This document shows, piece by piece, positions 24,145 through 34,996 of a stretch of DNA of 64,000 nucleotides (its first letter is position 1; each line of letters begins with the position of its first letter). A program made the translations under genes and the position numbers. This stretch comes from Bursaphelenchus xylophilus (taxonomy: Eukaryota > Nematoda > Chromadorea > Rhabditida > Aphelenchoididae). Location of the stretch: positions 8,370,001 through 8,434,000 of the forward strand of contig CAJFCV020000002.1 in assembly GCA_904066235.2 (NCBI GenBank), read 5' to 3'. The notes beneath the pieces were generated by a model. It saw only the letters and a program-made list of their open reading frames with translations. It was not told the origin of the DNA and made no database searches.

Positions 24145-24784
24145 AATTCGTAAATTGGTTTGTTCGGTCAGGAATTTAGATGAAATAAAGGATTTGTATA
24201 ACCTTCAAAGAGGACCTTAATGTCAGAATTAATACAGTTTCGAATGTCAAAAGGTTTCAAGATGTTTCATTGGGCGGATTAGGGAGCTAGACGAAATTTA
24301 ATTTGATTTGGTGGTAGTATTGTTGTATGTCACCCTTTCTCCTCACAATTGCCAATTACAGCTCCCTTGAACTTATCCCTTTCGCTGTAAGAGATCCCTC
24401 TTTTTCGAAGCGTTCAGTGCGCGCCGGAGATCGCCTGGCGTCTTGGTGAGTTGACCTTTTTTTACGAAGAAAATCGGTTTCTTCCAAACAAGGCGCCGAT
24501 ATTTTTCATAATTTATCGGGGTTTCTTTTTTCGAATCCTTTCGGACGGCGTTCCGAAGTTGTTTTACTTTTTCACAGAAGAGCCAAATCAATGTTTAGAT
24601 AGCCGAGGTGTGAGGTTATTTAATTCGTAGGAAATCGGGCTGAATTTGGATCTTCGATTAGACTTATTATTGGGACCATCAGCGATCCCAATTGAACCTG
24701 TGAAATCTTACATCAGAGTCGGCCTTTGTGGAGTGTAAAATATTAAAGTTTCACTCATATTTTAGGTGGCTCTTGGAAATTGAT

Positions 24785-25294
24785 CTAAATGTCGTGCTCT
24801 TTGTAGAGATATATTTCCTCTTTTGCAACGATTGGACTACAATCTGACTGTTCGTATGGCGGTGTAAATACACCTTCACTTGTACTAATCACCAAACTTT
24901 TGATGTCTGCAGCTTGAACTTCCCGACATTCTTGAGGTGTAATGTCTGTGTGGAACACATTTCTTGGCGGTTTGGGTGGAGCGGCTGGTGGGATAAATCA
25001 GACGGATCCGTCGCCTAAAGGCATAAAAAAATTTGACGGATGAGTTGAAAGTAAGCGGAGATCCGGTAGATGCGGGGTTGGGGGCGAGAATTAAAACATT
25101 AACGGGGCAAAAAGCCGAAGTGTCGCCAGAATCCGGCGAATCCCGACGCTTACTTTTCTTTCCTGATTTTGCGTTTTTTGCGCCGTGTTCTTCTTCATAA
25201 TCACTTTCACTTTTGACTAAATCTAAAGGTCATTCCGGGGGGAAAGTCGGAAGTAAATCCGGGGATCACCTGGAATCGGGTGTGGTTTTGATAA
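24785..25294 (-). CDS. Tentative gene, C-terminal exons only (unknown product)
   Basis: Exons 25294-25270, 25222-25154 and 24984-24785 join in phase to a ~97-residue C-terminus. It runs through DLVKSESDYEEEHGAKNAKS, then TAPPKPPRNVFHTDITPQEC, then FTPPYEQSDCSPIVAKEEIY, and stops after KEHDI. The introns have GT/AG borders, and the one between the first two exons is 47 nt, typical for this genome. The phase agreement across two junctions and the non-random composition argue for a real gene. The 5' part is unresolved: a candidate ATG with MSADAHNGGPTPKP lies near 25710 on the same strand, but I could not connect it. No family is recognised. The 25-nt exon is the weakest element. Confidence 0.42.
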
Positions 25295-25795
25295 CTATGC
25301 AATTATAGAGGAATGGCCTTGTGTTTCGTGAGGACGAATAGACCTGCGGTCAACCTGATTGCCCTTTATTTTGAGGGTTTCCCCCTTTCCCTCCAGATTT
25401 TACCTCAGATTCTTGGATTTCGTTTTTTTTTCTCGAGGCACAGCAAGAAACATCAATGGGAATCGTTAATCGGTTATGGAAGCCCTCTTTGGAGGTGTCG
25501 GAATCGGGTTTCGAAAAGTGATCTCACGCCTTTCTCCTTCAATAATATTTATTTTGCCGCGGTATCCGTTCTGAAGAATGCGGGAGCTCCGAGTTTGGAG
25601 TAGAAAGTAAAAGAAATTCGCATGCTGCGAGTTGTATTTCGAGTTCTAATACACGGTTTAGGAGTTGGTCCGCCGTTATGCGCATCAGCGCTCATTTTTT
25701 TGAGTATAACGTCGTTTGCGTCATTAATTTATATTGCATTTGCCATTAAGTGAATCTTAAAGGAGGGTCTTACAATTCCAGCCTCTTTCCTTCAA

Positions 25796-27581
25796 ATGGC
25801 TTTGACCAAAACTTGGGTGACGCTATGCCTGCTCACAGTCGCATCGGGATTAGAGGCTCCGGACGGTGACTTCTCCTTCTCTCGTCTCAAACGGCAAGCT
25901 TCTCCATTGAACCGGGCTTGGGAAGAGGCGTTGCCCGGCGTTCAGCCATTCTGGGAGAAATACTCGACCGGTCCGTACGGAATTGTCATCAGAGGATGGC
26001 AGTTCAGTCGGTGCGCTAACGAACAGGTATGACTGAATTTTTGGGTTTTGGTCACTTTTCTGACAAGGAAAGTACTTCTATGGGGTATGGAGTTACAGGT
26101 GGAGTCATATATCAAAAAAATCGCAAAATTTTTCTGATTCAGAATATGTAAAAGTTAGCTGCCTAATTTTGGTTTTTGAAAAAATCCTCAGAACTTTTCA
26201 CGCAACACCACGCAAATGCCTTTTTGACAAAGTTTTTACCAAATCAAAAGCTTTGTTTTGAGCTAAAGTGAACCCTGGCATCTTGACAAGCCTTAAAATA
26301 TCAAATTTGATTAATACGACACCTTAATTAATAGTTCCAATATAAAAAACGGGCATTTATGTGGTGTTGCGAGAAAAGTTGTGAGGATTTTTTCACCCTG
26401 ACACACCAAAATTAGGCAGCTAACTTTTACATATTCTGAATCAGTAAAATTTTGCGCTTTTTTTGATATATGACTCGATCTGTAACTCCATACCCCATAT
26501 GGAGTTAAAGTACTTTCCTGGTGAGATAATGACAATTTTGTTGTAGTGGACGAACTATGTCGTGAACGTCTCAAATATTGTCATCTGGCCCGACTATCCA
26601 CGTTTCCCCGGCCCAATCTTCTTCAACGTCACCATGGATGTGAATGAAGAGCTTCCAACCGAAAAGATTGAGATGGATCTGGAAGTTCGACATGCTGTAA
26701 CTGGCAAACAAGGAAGCAAGGCCTGGCAGGTGATCCCTTGCCAAGGCTGGAACATTCTCGATGGCTGTGATGGTGTGGGGTCTTGGTGAGAATGGAACTT
26801 TCAACCTCTTTCAAAAATGGATCATCTAATATCTGTAATCCGTAAAATTTCAGCCGTTATTGTGACATGCTGGACAAATGCCAAGACACGGTCAAGTCAG
26901 CGCACAAATATGTCAACGACAGGAAAGCCGAGGACTTTTTGAGACAGAATAAACTGTGTCCACCACCGAAAGGCCATTGGACGATGACTTTCTCCAAGAT
27001 CTTCACTATTGATGACCTGCCCAAGAGTTTCTTCGGACCTCTTCAGTCGGTAAGGACTGATTTTTTTTGGCAAAAGGAGAGAAACAAAGTTTTTAAAAAG
27101 CCCCGAATCTGTTATCCAATCACAAAGTCATCAAAAATACTGTAGATTTTGAGGTGATGCGCTATGATACATCTTGACTTTTATTAGAGTATCTAATACA
27201 TCTTCATAAAACCCCTGTCGAGCCACTCATTTCGTGACTTTGGGATCCCTTTTGACACCAAATTTTAGGTCGTTTAATACATCTTTTTTGTGCCTTTTTT
27301 GCGACTAAATCACAAAGCTTTTTTTGTCCAAAGCTTGACCTGTCAAAGTCAAAAAATTGCCGACAGAAATGTAAAATGTCGAGTTGCAGAACGAGTACTG
27401 GCTGACGTTCTCCTTCACCGACGGCAAGGACCGGAAATTGGGCTGCGCGCGTCTGTGGGTGGACGTTTGCAAGTACCATCTACAAGACAAGGCGCAGAAA
27501 TGTTTGCGTGACGCCAACGCCTTCAAGAACTTCATCAACGAAATCAGCTCGCAAGCCGAACAGATCCGACAAAGAGGCTAG
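25796..27581 (+). CDS. Secreted GM2-activator-like lipid-binding protein
   Basis: Exons 25796-26026, 26547-26785, 26854-27049 and 27390-27581 encode 285 residues with consistent phases. A signal peptide (MALTKTWVTLCLLTVASG) is followed by an apparent furin-type site RLKR at about 29-32. The rest resembles the GM2-activator branch of lipid-recognition proteins: C...W-T-N-Y-VVNVSNI at the start, DVNEELPTEKIEMDLEV, PC...GSC and paired cysteines, C.P...G.W, FTIDDLP and YWLTFSFTDGKDRKLGC. Two sequons are visible (N-V-S and N-V-T). By family, the role would be binding and presenting or transporting lipid in lysosome or extracellular space. A long C-terminal tail (KYHLQDKAQKCLRDANAF...) goes beyond the usual domain. 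An SL acceptor (TTACAATTCCAG) lies just upstream of the ATG. Intron 1 contains a 458-bp MITE. Confidence 0.75.
26064..26521. mobile_element. 458-bp foldback MITE in an intron (TGA duplication)
   Basis: The terminal repeats start CAAGGAAAGTACTTC at the left and end with its complement GTACTTTCCTGG at the right. The inverted similarity extends over ~150 bp on each side, including TGGGGTATGGAGTTACAG and TGATTCAGAATATG. The element is flanked by TGA at 26061-26063 and 26522-26524. Ends and duplication type match the copies at 28930, 33390 and 34535, but the interior differs, so it is a related subfamily. It sits inside intron 1 of the GM2-activator-like gene. Confidence 0.82.
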
Positions 27582-27748
27582 ATTTGTTGATCGATGCCCG
27601 CCGCCGATTCCATCGAAAACTCTTTCAAAAACGGGATTTTTTCGAAACGACAATAAATAATATTATTATAATATTTATCAGCGCTCTTCTCGTCATAAAT
27701 TCTTCGACAATCTGGGATTCGATTTATTAAGGCCTTCGGAACTTGATT

Positions 27749-28858
27749 TCAGTGATGGATTATGTATGAGGTAAGTAAAAAAGATGCTATCAGAAGTGCT
27801 GACGTTGCCGCAGATGGGCTTGCCGACATGTATTTAGCGGCCATAGGGCCAAAAATTAGAGTCTCATTGCACGGAGAAGGGAGCCGTGACCATTTGATCC
27901 CCAACATTTCACGGATTACTTCATGACTCGAGCGAAATAGCTTGGCCAATAACTAAAGGAACAATAACAAAGTCTTGGCAACGCCAACCTTGGTTGTGAC
28001 CTTGCCGCAAGCCTTTCCATACTCTTCCAGCACGCATTTTGAGAGTATTGTCATCTCTCCACAGACGGCACCAACCTCCTCAAACGCTCCACCTTCGGCC
28101 AACTTTCGCATCGAAATCCGAAGTCGCTGGCTTTCCATGTAACAGGAGAGAGACAACGATTCAATGTGGAATTTCCAGCAACCAAATTGGGTCCTGAGTG
28201 CTGGAAAGGATTGGCTGCGTAAACCGCGGATGTTCTCACTCACTTCGTAAGCTGTGACAAATATCGTCCCAGGGTTTCAGACCGAGGCGGAGGATCTTCT
28301 TCTCCAAGGACTCTTCGCAAGAGCTAATGCAGTTCCCCAGCATGTTGTTGTGGCTGAAATAACAGAGCAATGTAGATCTATTATAAGTGCTTGGAGGTAT
28401 TCTCTCTCCAACAAACTCCAGGATATCGGTATTAGAATTTCCGGGAGAATCATGCCACCAAATCAATCTCTATTCATTGAAAGCATTTTCAAAAAAAATT
28501 CTTTTGTGGATCCTTGAAGTTCGTTGTACAGAAGAAAATTTTACAAGATATAATACGTTTATACCGCCTTACTAGCAGATTTCATTTGCCCGATGATACG
28601 CCGCTTCTTCGCTGCCATTGCTCCGAAGTAGCGATAGCAATGGAAACGCAAAGTCCATCGACCATTCACTGTCCATCTAAATTGAAAACAAGACCGTAAT
28701 CCAAGAAATAAGCAACAAAATAAGCGAGATTACCGTACCTTCATCATATGGTCATCCTTGCATTTCAACAGACACAATGGTATCCCCGTGACTTCCGTTT
28801 TATTTGAGACACAGAACGATAACGCCGCGAAAAGGACAATTATCGCGTCTAGAAGCAT
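27749..28858 (-). CDS. Secreted cysteine-rich protein, probably GPI-anchored (T20D4.11/DUF19-like)
   Basis: Exons 28858-28739, 28676-28600, 28467-28244, 28200-27989 and 27952-27749 give 278 residues with all phases closing. The last intron is only 36 nt. A signal peptide (MLLDAIIVLFAALSFCVS) is followed by regularly spaced cysteines. The C-terminal half has the pattern C.EMTILSKC........ACG.....L then a later C, which resembles the nematode T20D4.11-like (DUF19) domain. Four N-glycosylation sequons are visible (NKT, NGS, NRS, NET). The end is small residues (SASPSAATSA) plus a hydrophobic tail LLIASFLLTSYIIHH without a charged cytoplasmic part, a typical GPI signal. An SL-type acceptor TTTTCAG lies 3 nt before the ATG. 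The exon 2-3 junction is the least certain. Function is unknown. Confidence 0.62.
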
Positions 28859-28929
28859 GGCCTGAAAAGACAATGGAATTACTGTCTGTCAACACAAAAG
28901 TTTCAGGACAATTTTGAAGATTCTTTTTA

Positions 28930-29377
28930 CAAGGGAAGTATCCATGTGCGACGCTCAGATTTTCTTCAAATTCTGCAGGCACGTCGGCCATGAACTAAGT
29001 ATCAATTCCTCAAAGTTTTAGCTTGCGCTTTTCAAGCGCTGCCGAGATATTAAACGACCTTTGCCGCCGAGAGAGTACGCTAAACGCGGAGAGCGGTCAA
29101 AGAGAAAAATATTTTTTGGCCATAACTTCGCTAGTTTTGTGAGGAAAAAAATAATTTTTTGTGGAAACATTACCCACTATGGTAGAAGTAGGAATGAAAC
29201 TTTTCGTGCCAAAATTCGGCAAAAAGTATCAACTTTTCGCCAACTTTCGACCTAAAAACCTCGGTTGTTTCTGAAAAGCGCGAGCTGGGATTCTTGCATA
29301 CATCTGAGAAAAAACTATTCTAAATTTGTGCCAAGTTTCATCAAAATCTGAGCGTCGCACTTGGGGTACTTCCCCAG
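28930..29377. mobile_element. 448-bp TNA-type foldback MITE, copy 1
   Basis: The left end is CAAGGGAAGTATCCATGTGC and the right end is GCACTTGGGGTACTTCCCCAG. The flanks are TTA (28927-28929) and TTT (28978-region equivalent at 29378-29380), a duplication with one mismatch. The interior has the family signature: GAGAGAGTACGC...GCGGAGAGCGGTC, GGCCATAACTT and GCTTGCGCTTTTCAAGCGC. It lies immediately upstream (72 bp) of the start codon of the cysteine-rich secreted gene, so it may form part of its promoter. Confidence 0.8.
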
Positions 29378-29380
29378 TTT

Positions 29381-32300
29381 GCTAAATTCTGCGTAAGGAG
29401 CCGAAAGAGGGTTCAATAAAGCCTCAAAAACAAGAGGAATGAATGAAGTCATTTTTTGCGCCATATCAATGCCAATTAGAATCACATAATGTTGAAATGC
29501 GACGGCCGCGCTTCCTCAAGGCCGGGGAGATGTTTAAAAGATGCGCCAAAGGCAATGACTTGTAAAATAACAGCGCTGCTGATTGAAGATGACTAAAAAA
29601 TCACACTTTCGAGCTATTTGATCATTAAAAAGCAGCAAAAAGATTGAAATCCAAGGGATGGCAACAAATAATATGTAAATAAAATCTGGGAGGAGTATTG
29701 CTGGACTCTCTTACTTTTTGAAGGCCGAGCTGAAAACGGAGACCATTTTGTCGAAACGAAATGCGCCGATTTCCTGTTAATTCAGCGCCCTCACGAAGGA
29801 AGAAGTTTTAAGTTGCAGGTTAAAATTACACCCTCACATTGCCGGGAAATGGGTAATATCATGATCTAACAAAGTTAGATAATAATACTGAAATGATGAT
29901 GTTGGCGGAGATCGATGTTTTGCGACGATATTTGTTAGTGTTGAACATGAAAGCGGCATAAATTTCATTCTGAAAATAACGGAGTTTTCTTTCAACGTAC
30001 AGCCAAGGTATTCAACGAGCTTTGCAGAAGAGAGGCGTTGGAAAAGGAGGAGATGGGCAGAGATCCTTTTTCGTTTATCATTTCTTGAATTTTCGAAAAA
30101 GACATAATCTTTTGTACATGGTACTCTACTTAAATCTTGGTGGCTTTATCGAAGGCGCTTAAAATTCCAGTTTTCTTCAAATTCTTCAAGAATTAAAAAC
30201 AATTTTTTTGCTCTTAATCTGCGCCAGATTTCATTAAAATCTGATTGAAAAAATCTCAACTCTTCATTGTGATTTATTTAGGAAACTTTTAAAAATTAAA
30301 AAAAAAATTAAAATTTCAATCAAACACTGAAGAAATTACGAATGGCCATTTTTTGTGTTCCAAAATTCGCTCCTCAAGAATTCCCGTAATAACAAAACAA
30401 TCCATAAAACGGCCGAAAAACGGGCCTTCGAAATTCATAAAATTTTCGGACCACCTTGGAATGCGGTAAATTTCGGTGAGGTAAATAGTTTGGGTTTGAA
30501 AGAGTTCATGTAGATACATTTTCGAGGAAGACGAAATGTAAAAACCACTTCTAGCTCATGTTTTTTTTTCATAGGTTAGTCATCGTCTTACGAAAGTTTG
30601 AAAATTTTGGAAGGCAGAGAAAGCAAAGAAGGGTGAAATTTCGAAATCCAAAAAAGACAAGTTGGCTGCCTTCCAGAGGCGTTTTTTTTTGAAAAAATAT
30701 CATTTTCATGATTTGTATACTGAATTTTTTTTGAAAATAATTTAAAATCTTTTCATTTTGAATACTTTTCCTATATAAAAATTTATTTTTTTTGGATCCC
30801 AAATCCATGTAGTTCGGGACAAATCCCTTGAAAGGTCATTCGCGGCATCCTCGTCCAATTAGCATTCCCTAATTTGCATATAATGTCAAGCAAAGAGAGG
30901 AAAGAACTTCAAAAAGGCCGCCTTTTGTGGATCTGCACAGTGCGCGCTTGTTTGGGCAAGCAGCAATTAAACGCAGTCCAAACTCGAGGATTTGGCTTCA
31001 AGATTACTGTGAAAAAATCGCAGTAAACCTGGTGTAGTTTAACATTTCGATTGCTGCAAAATTTTGACGAGATTCCTGTTTAAAATGAATTTTATTTCTT
31101 CTCTTCTGCACCGTGCATTCGACCTCTTTTGATCATGTTTTTTTTCACTCAAAGTGCGGGATTAGCGGCACGACAAAGAAACGGGGTTTTTTGCCGCAGA
31201 AATATTTGTTGGCTTTTCCGACCACTTGCGACGATCGACCATGACAGGAAGTCCTTTTCTTGGCGAGAATGGACTGTGCAAATTTTGAAAATCGAACCCA
31301 TCATAAAGGATCACAAAATTTTTATTTTTTCCAATAATTTTTTTAAAGAAAACGTCATAATGTGGAAATTTTGAAAACCCAAAAGTCTCAAAAAGTATCA
31401 AAGAAGTTTCGTTTCCCCAAGAGAAACAAGACTTTCGCATTTTCTCCAACGAGCGTTTTCCCGCCAACTTTTGCGACAGCTCATCCCCAAATTTGTCGCG
31501 ACCGCTGAGAATTTGATTCCTTGACCGGTCGGGCGGCCAGCTGCCGCACACTCCATCATCCCGAAATTTGACGCCCAACGCAAATGCACTGTGCCAAGAA
31601 GCTAGCAGCGCGACACTCGATCAAAAATCGCACTCGGCATGAGAGGAATGTGTCGCGCCGGGACTGAGTGGGCCATTCATTCCACAAACATTGGTTTCAT
31701 GGCCATAATTATTTTTTTGCCAATCGTTTGGTGGAGGGAGGAGGGCAATTTGTGGGCCAAATTTTGCGAAATTGCTGCGCTGATTTTGTGGGTTTAATGG
31801 GTCGAATTGCTTGCTGTGGGAGATGTAGGTTTATGTGGAAGTTGCCGGGGGCAAATCTGGGATGTTTCCGTGCCGTAACAGACATTTTTTGATGACTTTT
31901 GCGAAACATCGCGGTCAAATTTACCATTTCAAGAAAATTTTGTGTATTTTTTGAATTCATTTTTTATCGTTGATCTCTGACAATACCGTAGATTGCAAGT
32001 CTCCCCTAGAATTAATTTGGGGTATACTTTTTTTTATTTTCTGCCGCCAGCTTTTCCTTTGCAACCTACCGTATCCCAAAACAAAGTAATTTTTGCTCGA
32101 GATCATAATTCCTCTCCATCCATTCCAAATCGCCAAATTTTCGGTCGAAAGAATTCTCCGGGGACAGTCGCGTTGTCCCAGCGACCAAAAAAGGAGGCGG
32201 AATTTTTCGGTGGGGGTTAGGGTCGCGCACTGTTGGAAGCGGGAATGCGTCGGTCGGGAACGGGAATGCACTGGTCGGGAGCAGATGTTCGCGGCAATGT

Positions 32301-33386
32301 TTGTGTGCATTTTTTTGGGTGGCCGAGTGCGCGCGGCCTCGTCCCTTCGCCCACATCGCCTTGGCTTGCCGCGACTTCCGAATTTGGGGGGATTTGGAAT
32401 TTTGTGGGACATATAGGGTATCCCTCATCTTTGGGGGATTTTTGGGGGGTTGGTTGAGGGGTTTTTTATAGAGTAGGCTTTTTGGAAAAATAGTACTACT
32501 TCCTGTTGATTTCTTTGAGGCTTACAATGTTTATATGACAGCAATTTTGAACAATTTCCCCATTTCTTCTCAAAAATCCAGTTTTTTCCCCGATTTCCCA
32601 TCTCAAATCCCCGTTAAAATCCGATTTCCCGTTGATTTATGCAATTTTGGCACGCCAGCAGTCATGATCCCTTTCTTAAAACATCTGCATGCCGTGTAGA
32701 ATTCAAATTTTGTCATCAGAAGATCCCCTCATAAGCCAATTTTCCGAGGCATTCAAGGTACAATGCGCCGCGAAACAGGTGCGTCCAGTAAATTGCAGAG
32801 CCCTTTCCTGGCCCTTTTTTGGCCCCGAATGACCTCAATTATGCAGATTTTTATATCGCGTTTTAATGGACAGGCCAAACCGGGAGATCTCGGAGACCGT
32901 TCTTTGGGGGTGTTTCATACAGTAAGCCCCCTCAAACTTTTGGATTTTTAATCTCAAAACAAAGGATTTTGATCGGAAGAAACTTTAAATTTTGATTTGA
33001 TTGCTACCAGTCACTTTAAACCGCCTCAAAAAATTGTTTTCCCACACTAATAGAGGGCTGATCAACGAGCCCGAAGACAGCTTTTTTCACCTTTTGATCC
33101 ATTGTTTTGAGGGCACTCAAAGGCATTTTTGCGATTTGAAAAATTTTCGGCCGATGGTCATTGTTTTTGTTTCAGGTCTCTTTCTATAAAGTTGGCTCGA
33201 TTTAAACTTTTTTCCGACCATTTTACGAATTTTTATGTGGGAACGGGCGGAGTGGGCTTGGACTGGGATTGGGTCGGTGTAGTTTCGGCTTGTGGGGAGG
33301 CGCGGCGAGTTCAGTATTTAAAATTCGGAACTAATGGGTTATGTTTGGTGCGAGATGCGCAAATTCCAATGAAACTTGTGCCAGAT
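29381..33386. other. Gene-poor intergenic DNA
   Basis: No protein gene is supported in this 4-kb stretch. Long A- and T-runs are frequent (for example 30295-30320 and 30700-30790). A moderately GC-rich block at about 31400-31660 and 32150-32400 contains short direct repeats of the type GGTCGGGA(A/G)(C/G)GGGAATGC. Frames up to 150 codons overlap on both strands there without signs of coding. Confidence 0.5.
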
Positions 33387-33389
33387 TAA

Positions 33390-33839
33390 CAAGGGAAGTA
33401 CTCCAAGTGCGACGCTCAGATTTGGATGAAACTCGGCACAAATTTATAATAGTTTTTTCTAAGATATATGCAAGAATCCTAGCTTGCGCTTTGCAGAAAA
33501 AATCGAAATTTTTTAGCTCAAACGTAGGCCAAAATTTACGACTTTTTGCCGAATTTCGGCACGAAAATTTTCATGCCTATTTCTACCGTAAAGGATAATG
33601 TTTCTACAAAAAATCAGATTTTTCCGCACGAAACTGCCAAAGTTATGGCCAAAAAGCGTTTTTCTCTCTGACCGCTCTCCACGTTTAGCGTGCTCTCTCG
33701 GCGGCATAAATCGTCCGATATCTCGGCGGCGCCTGCAAAGCGCGAGCTAAAACTTTCAGGAATTGATATTTAGTCCATACCCGACGTGTGTGCAAAATTT
33801 AAAGAAAATCTGAGCGTTGCACTTGGAGTACTTCCCCTG
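33390..33839. mobile_element. 450-bp TNA-type foldback MITE, copy 2
   Basis: The left end is CAAGGGAAGTACTCCAAGTG and the right end is GCACTTGGAGTACTTCCCCTG. It is flanked by a perfect TAA duplication (33387-33389 and 33840-33842). The inner inverted similarity includes CTTGCGCTTTGCAGA versus GCAAAGCGCGAGCTAAAA. It is non-coding and is the best-preserved copy together with copy 3. Confidence 0.9.
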
Positions 33840-33842
33840 TAA

Positions 33843-34531
33843 GATTGGAACTTCTTAAAAAATATGCAAATCTTTTAGCCAACGCTTTCTAGGGATTACC
33901 GAGATTTACTGGTGGAAAAATGCCAACAAAAAAGTTTTTTCAAGCCCCGGTGTAAAAGCATTTTTTGATTTGTGAAACGCAACATTTCCATAAAAACCGA
34001 ACTTCTCCGAATCGCGAAGATCTTCCTTTTCGCTCCGTATCCTTATTTTTTAATCCCTGCGAGTTTGTTCTGTCTTGTGTCGAGCTTACTCAGTCCCTGT
34101 ATCAGATCCCATATGACCTCCTCCAATTCCGTATTTCCTCATTTTCGTGCATCTGTTAGATTAGTGGCGTCAAGCACAGTAACTTTATGTTTTCTTGAGA
34201 GAGAAATTATTTTCCCTGTCAAATCCGGTGCTGTATTTACAGTTGGCTGGCCGGAGGGGGAGTGACGTGCGCTCGGCGGTAGGATGATATAAATCCAATT
34301 TCCCCGCTGGCCATGGATATCATTGGAATGATAGGGGAGTGAGTGTTACACTCTTTGGGAACGGGTGTCACAATCTTTATTCACAGGCTTACTGGTAAAT
34401 ATGGAACATCTAGATTCTGCAAGGACAGTCGAGATTTCTAAAAATGACTAACTTTTATCCGCACTCTGCAGAAATTCAGTTCAAAAGCGTTCGAAAAAGG
34501 AGTCTTTTTTACGAAAATGGGTTTCTTCAAC
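33843..34531. other. Spacer between two MITE copies
   Basis: This ~690-bp interval contains no supported gene. An open frame at 33972-34265 reads through AT-rich sequence but lacks coding features. Confidence 0.4.
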
Positions 34532-34534
34532 TCA

Positions 34535-34993
34535 CAGGGGAAGTACTTCAAGTGCGACTCTCAGGTTTTGATGAAACTTGGCACAAATTTAGAATAATTT
34601 TTTCTGAGATATATGCGAGGATCCTAGCTCGCGCTTTGCAGAAGCAACCGAGATTTTTAGATCGAAAGTCGGCGAAAATTTTTTTTGCCGAATTTTGGCA
34701 CGAAAACTTTCATGCCTATTTCTATCATAAGGGTACCAATAAATTTCTGCCATAAGGTCACAAAAAATCAATTTTTTCCGCACAGAACTAGTAAAGTTAT
34801 GGCCAAAAAGCCCTTTTCTCTCTGGTCGCTCTCCTCGTTTTGCGTGCTCTCTCGGCGGCAAAAATCGTTCGATATCTCGGCGGCTCCCGCAAAGCGCGAG
34901 CTAAAACTTTCAGGAATTGATATTTAGTCCACACCCGACGTGTGTGCAAAATTTAAAGAAAATCTGAGCGTCGCACTTGGAGTACTTCCCTTG
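34535..34993. mobile_element. 459-bp TNA-type foldback MITE, copy 3
   Basis: The left end is CAGGGGAAGTACTTCAAGTG and the right end is GCACTTGGAGTACTTCCCTTG. A perfect TCA duplication flanks it (34532-34534 and 34994-34996). It is in the same orientation as copy 2, 1145 bp downstream, and very similar to it over its full length. Confidence 0.9.
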
Positions 34994-34996
34994 TCA

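Noticed and set aside
24373..24591. Lysine/arginine-rich 72-codon minus-strand frame
   Set aside because: It has no ATG, no clear acceptor and no recognisable family, so it is likely chance.
28800..28991. 63-codon minus-strand frame
   Set aside because: It overlaps the signal-peptide exon of the cysteine-rich gene in another frame and crosses the MITE end.
31162..31578. 138-codon minus-strand frame
   Set aside because: It has no homology, splice or leader evidence, and an overlapping frame of similar quality exists on the plus strand.
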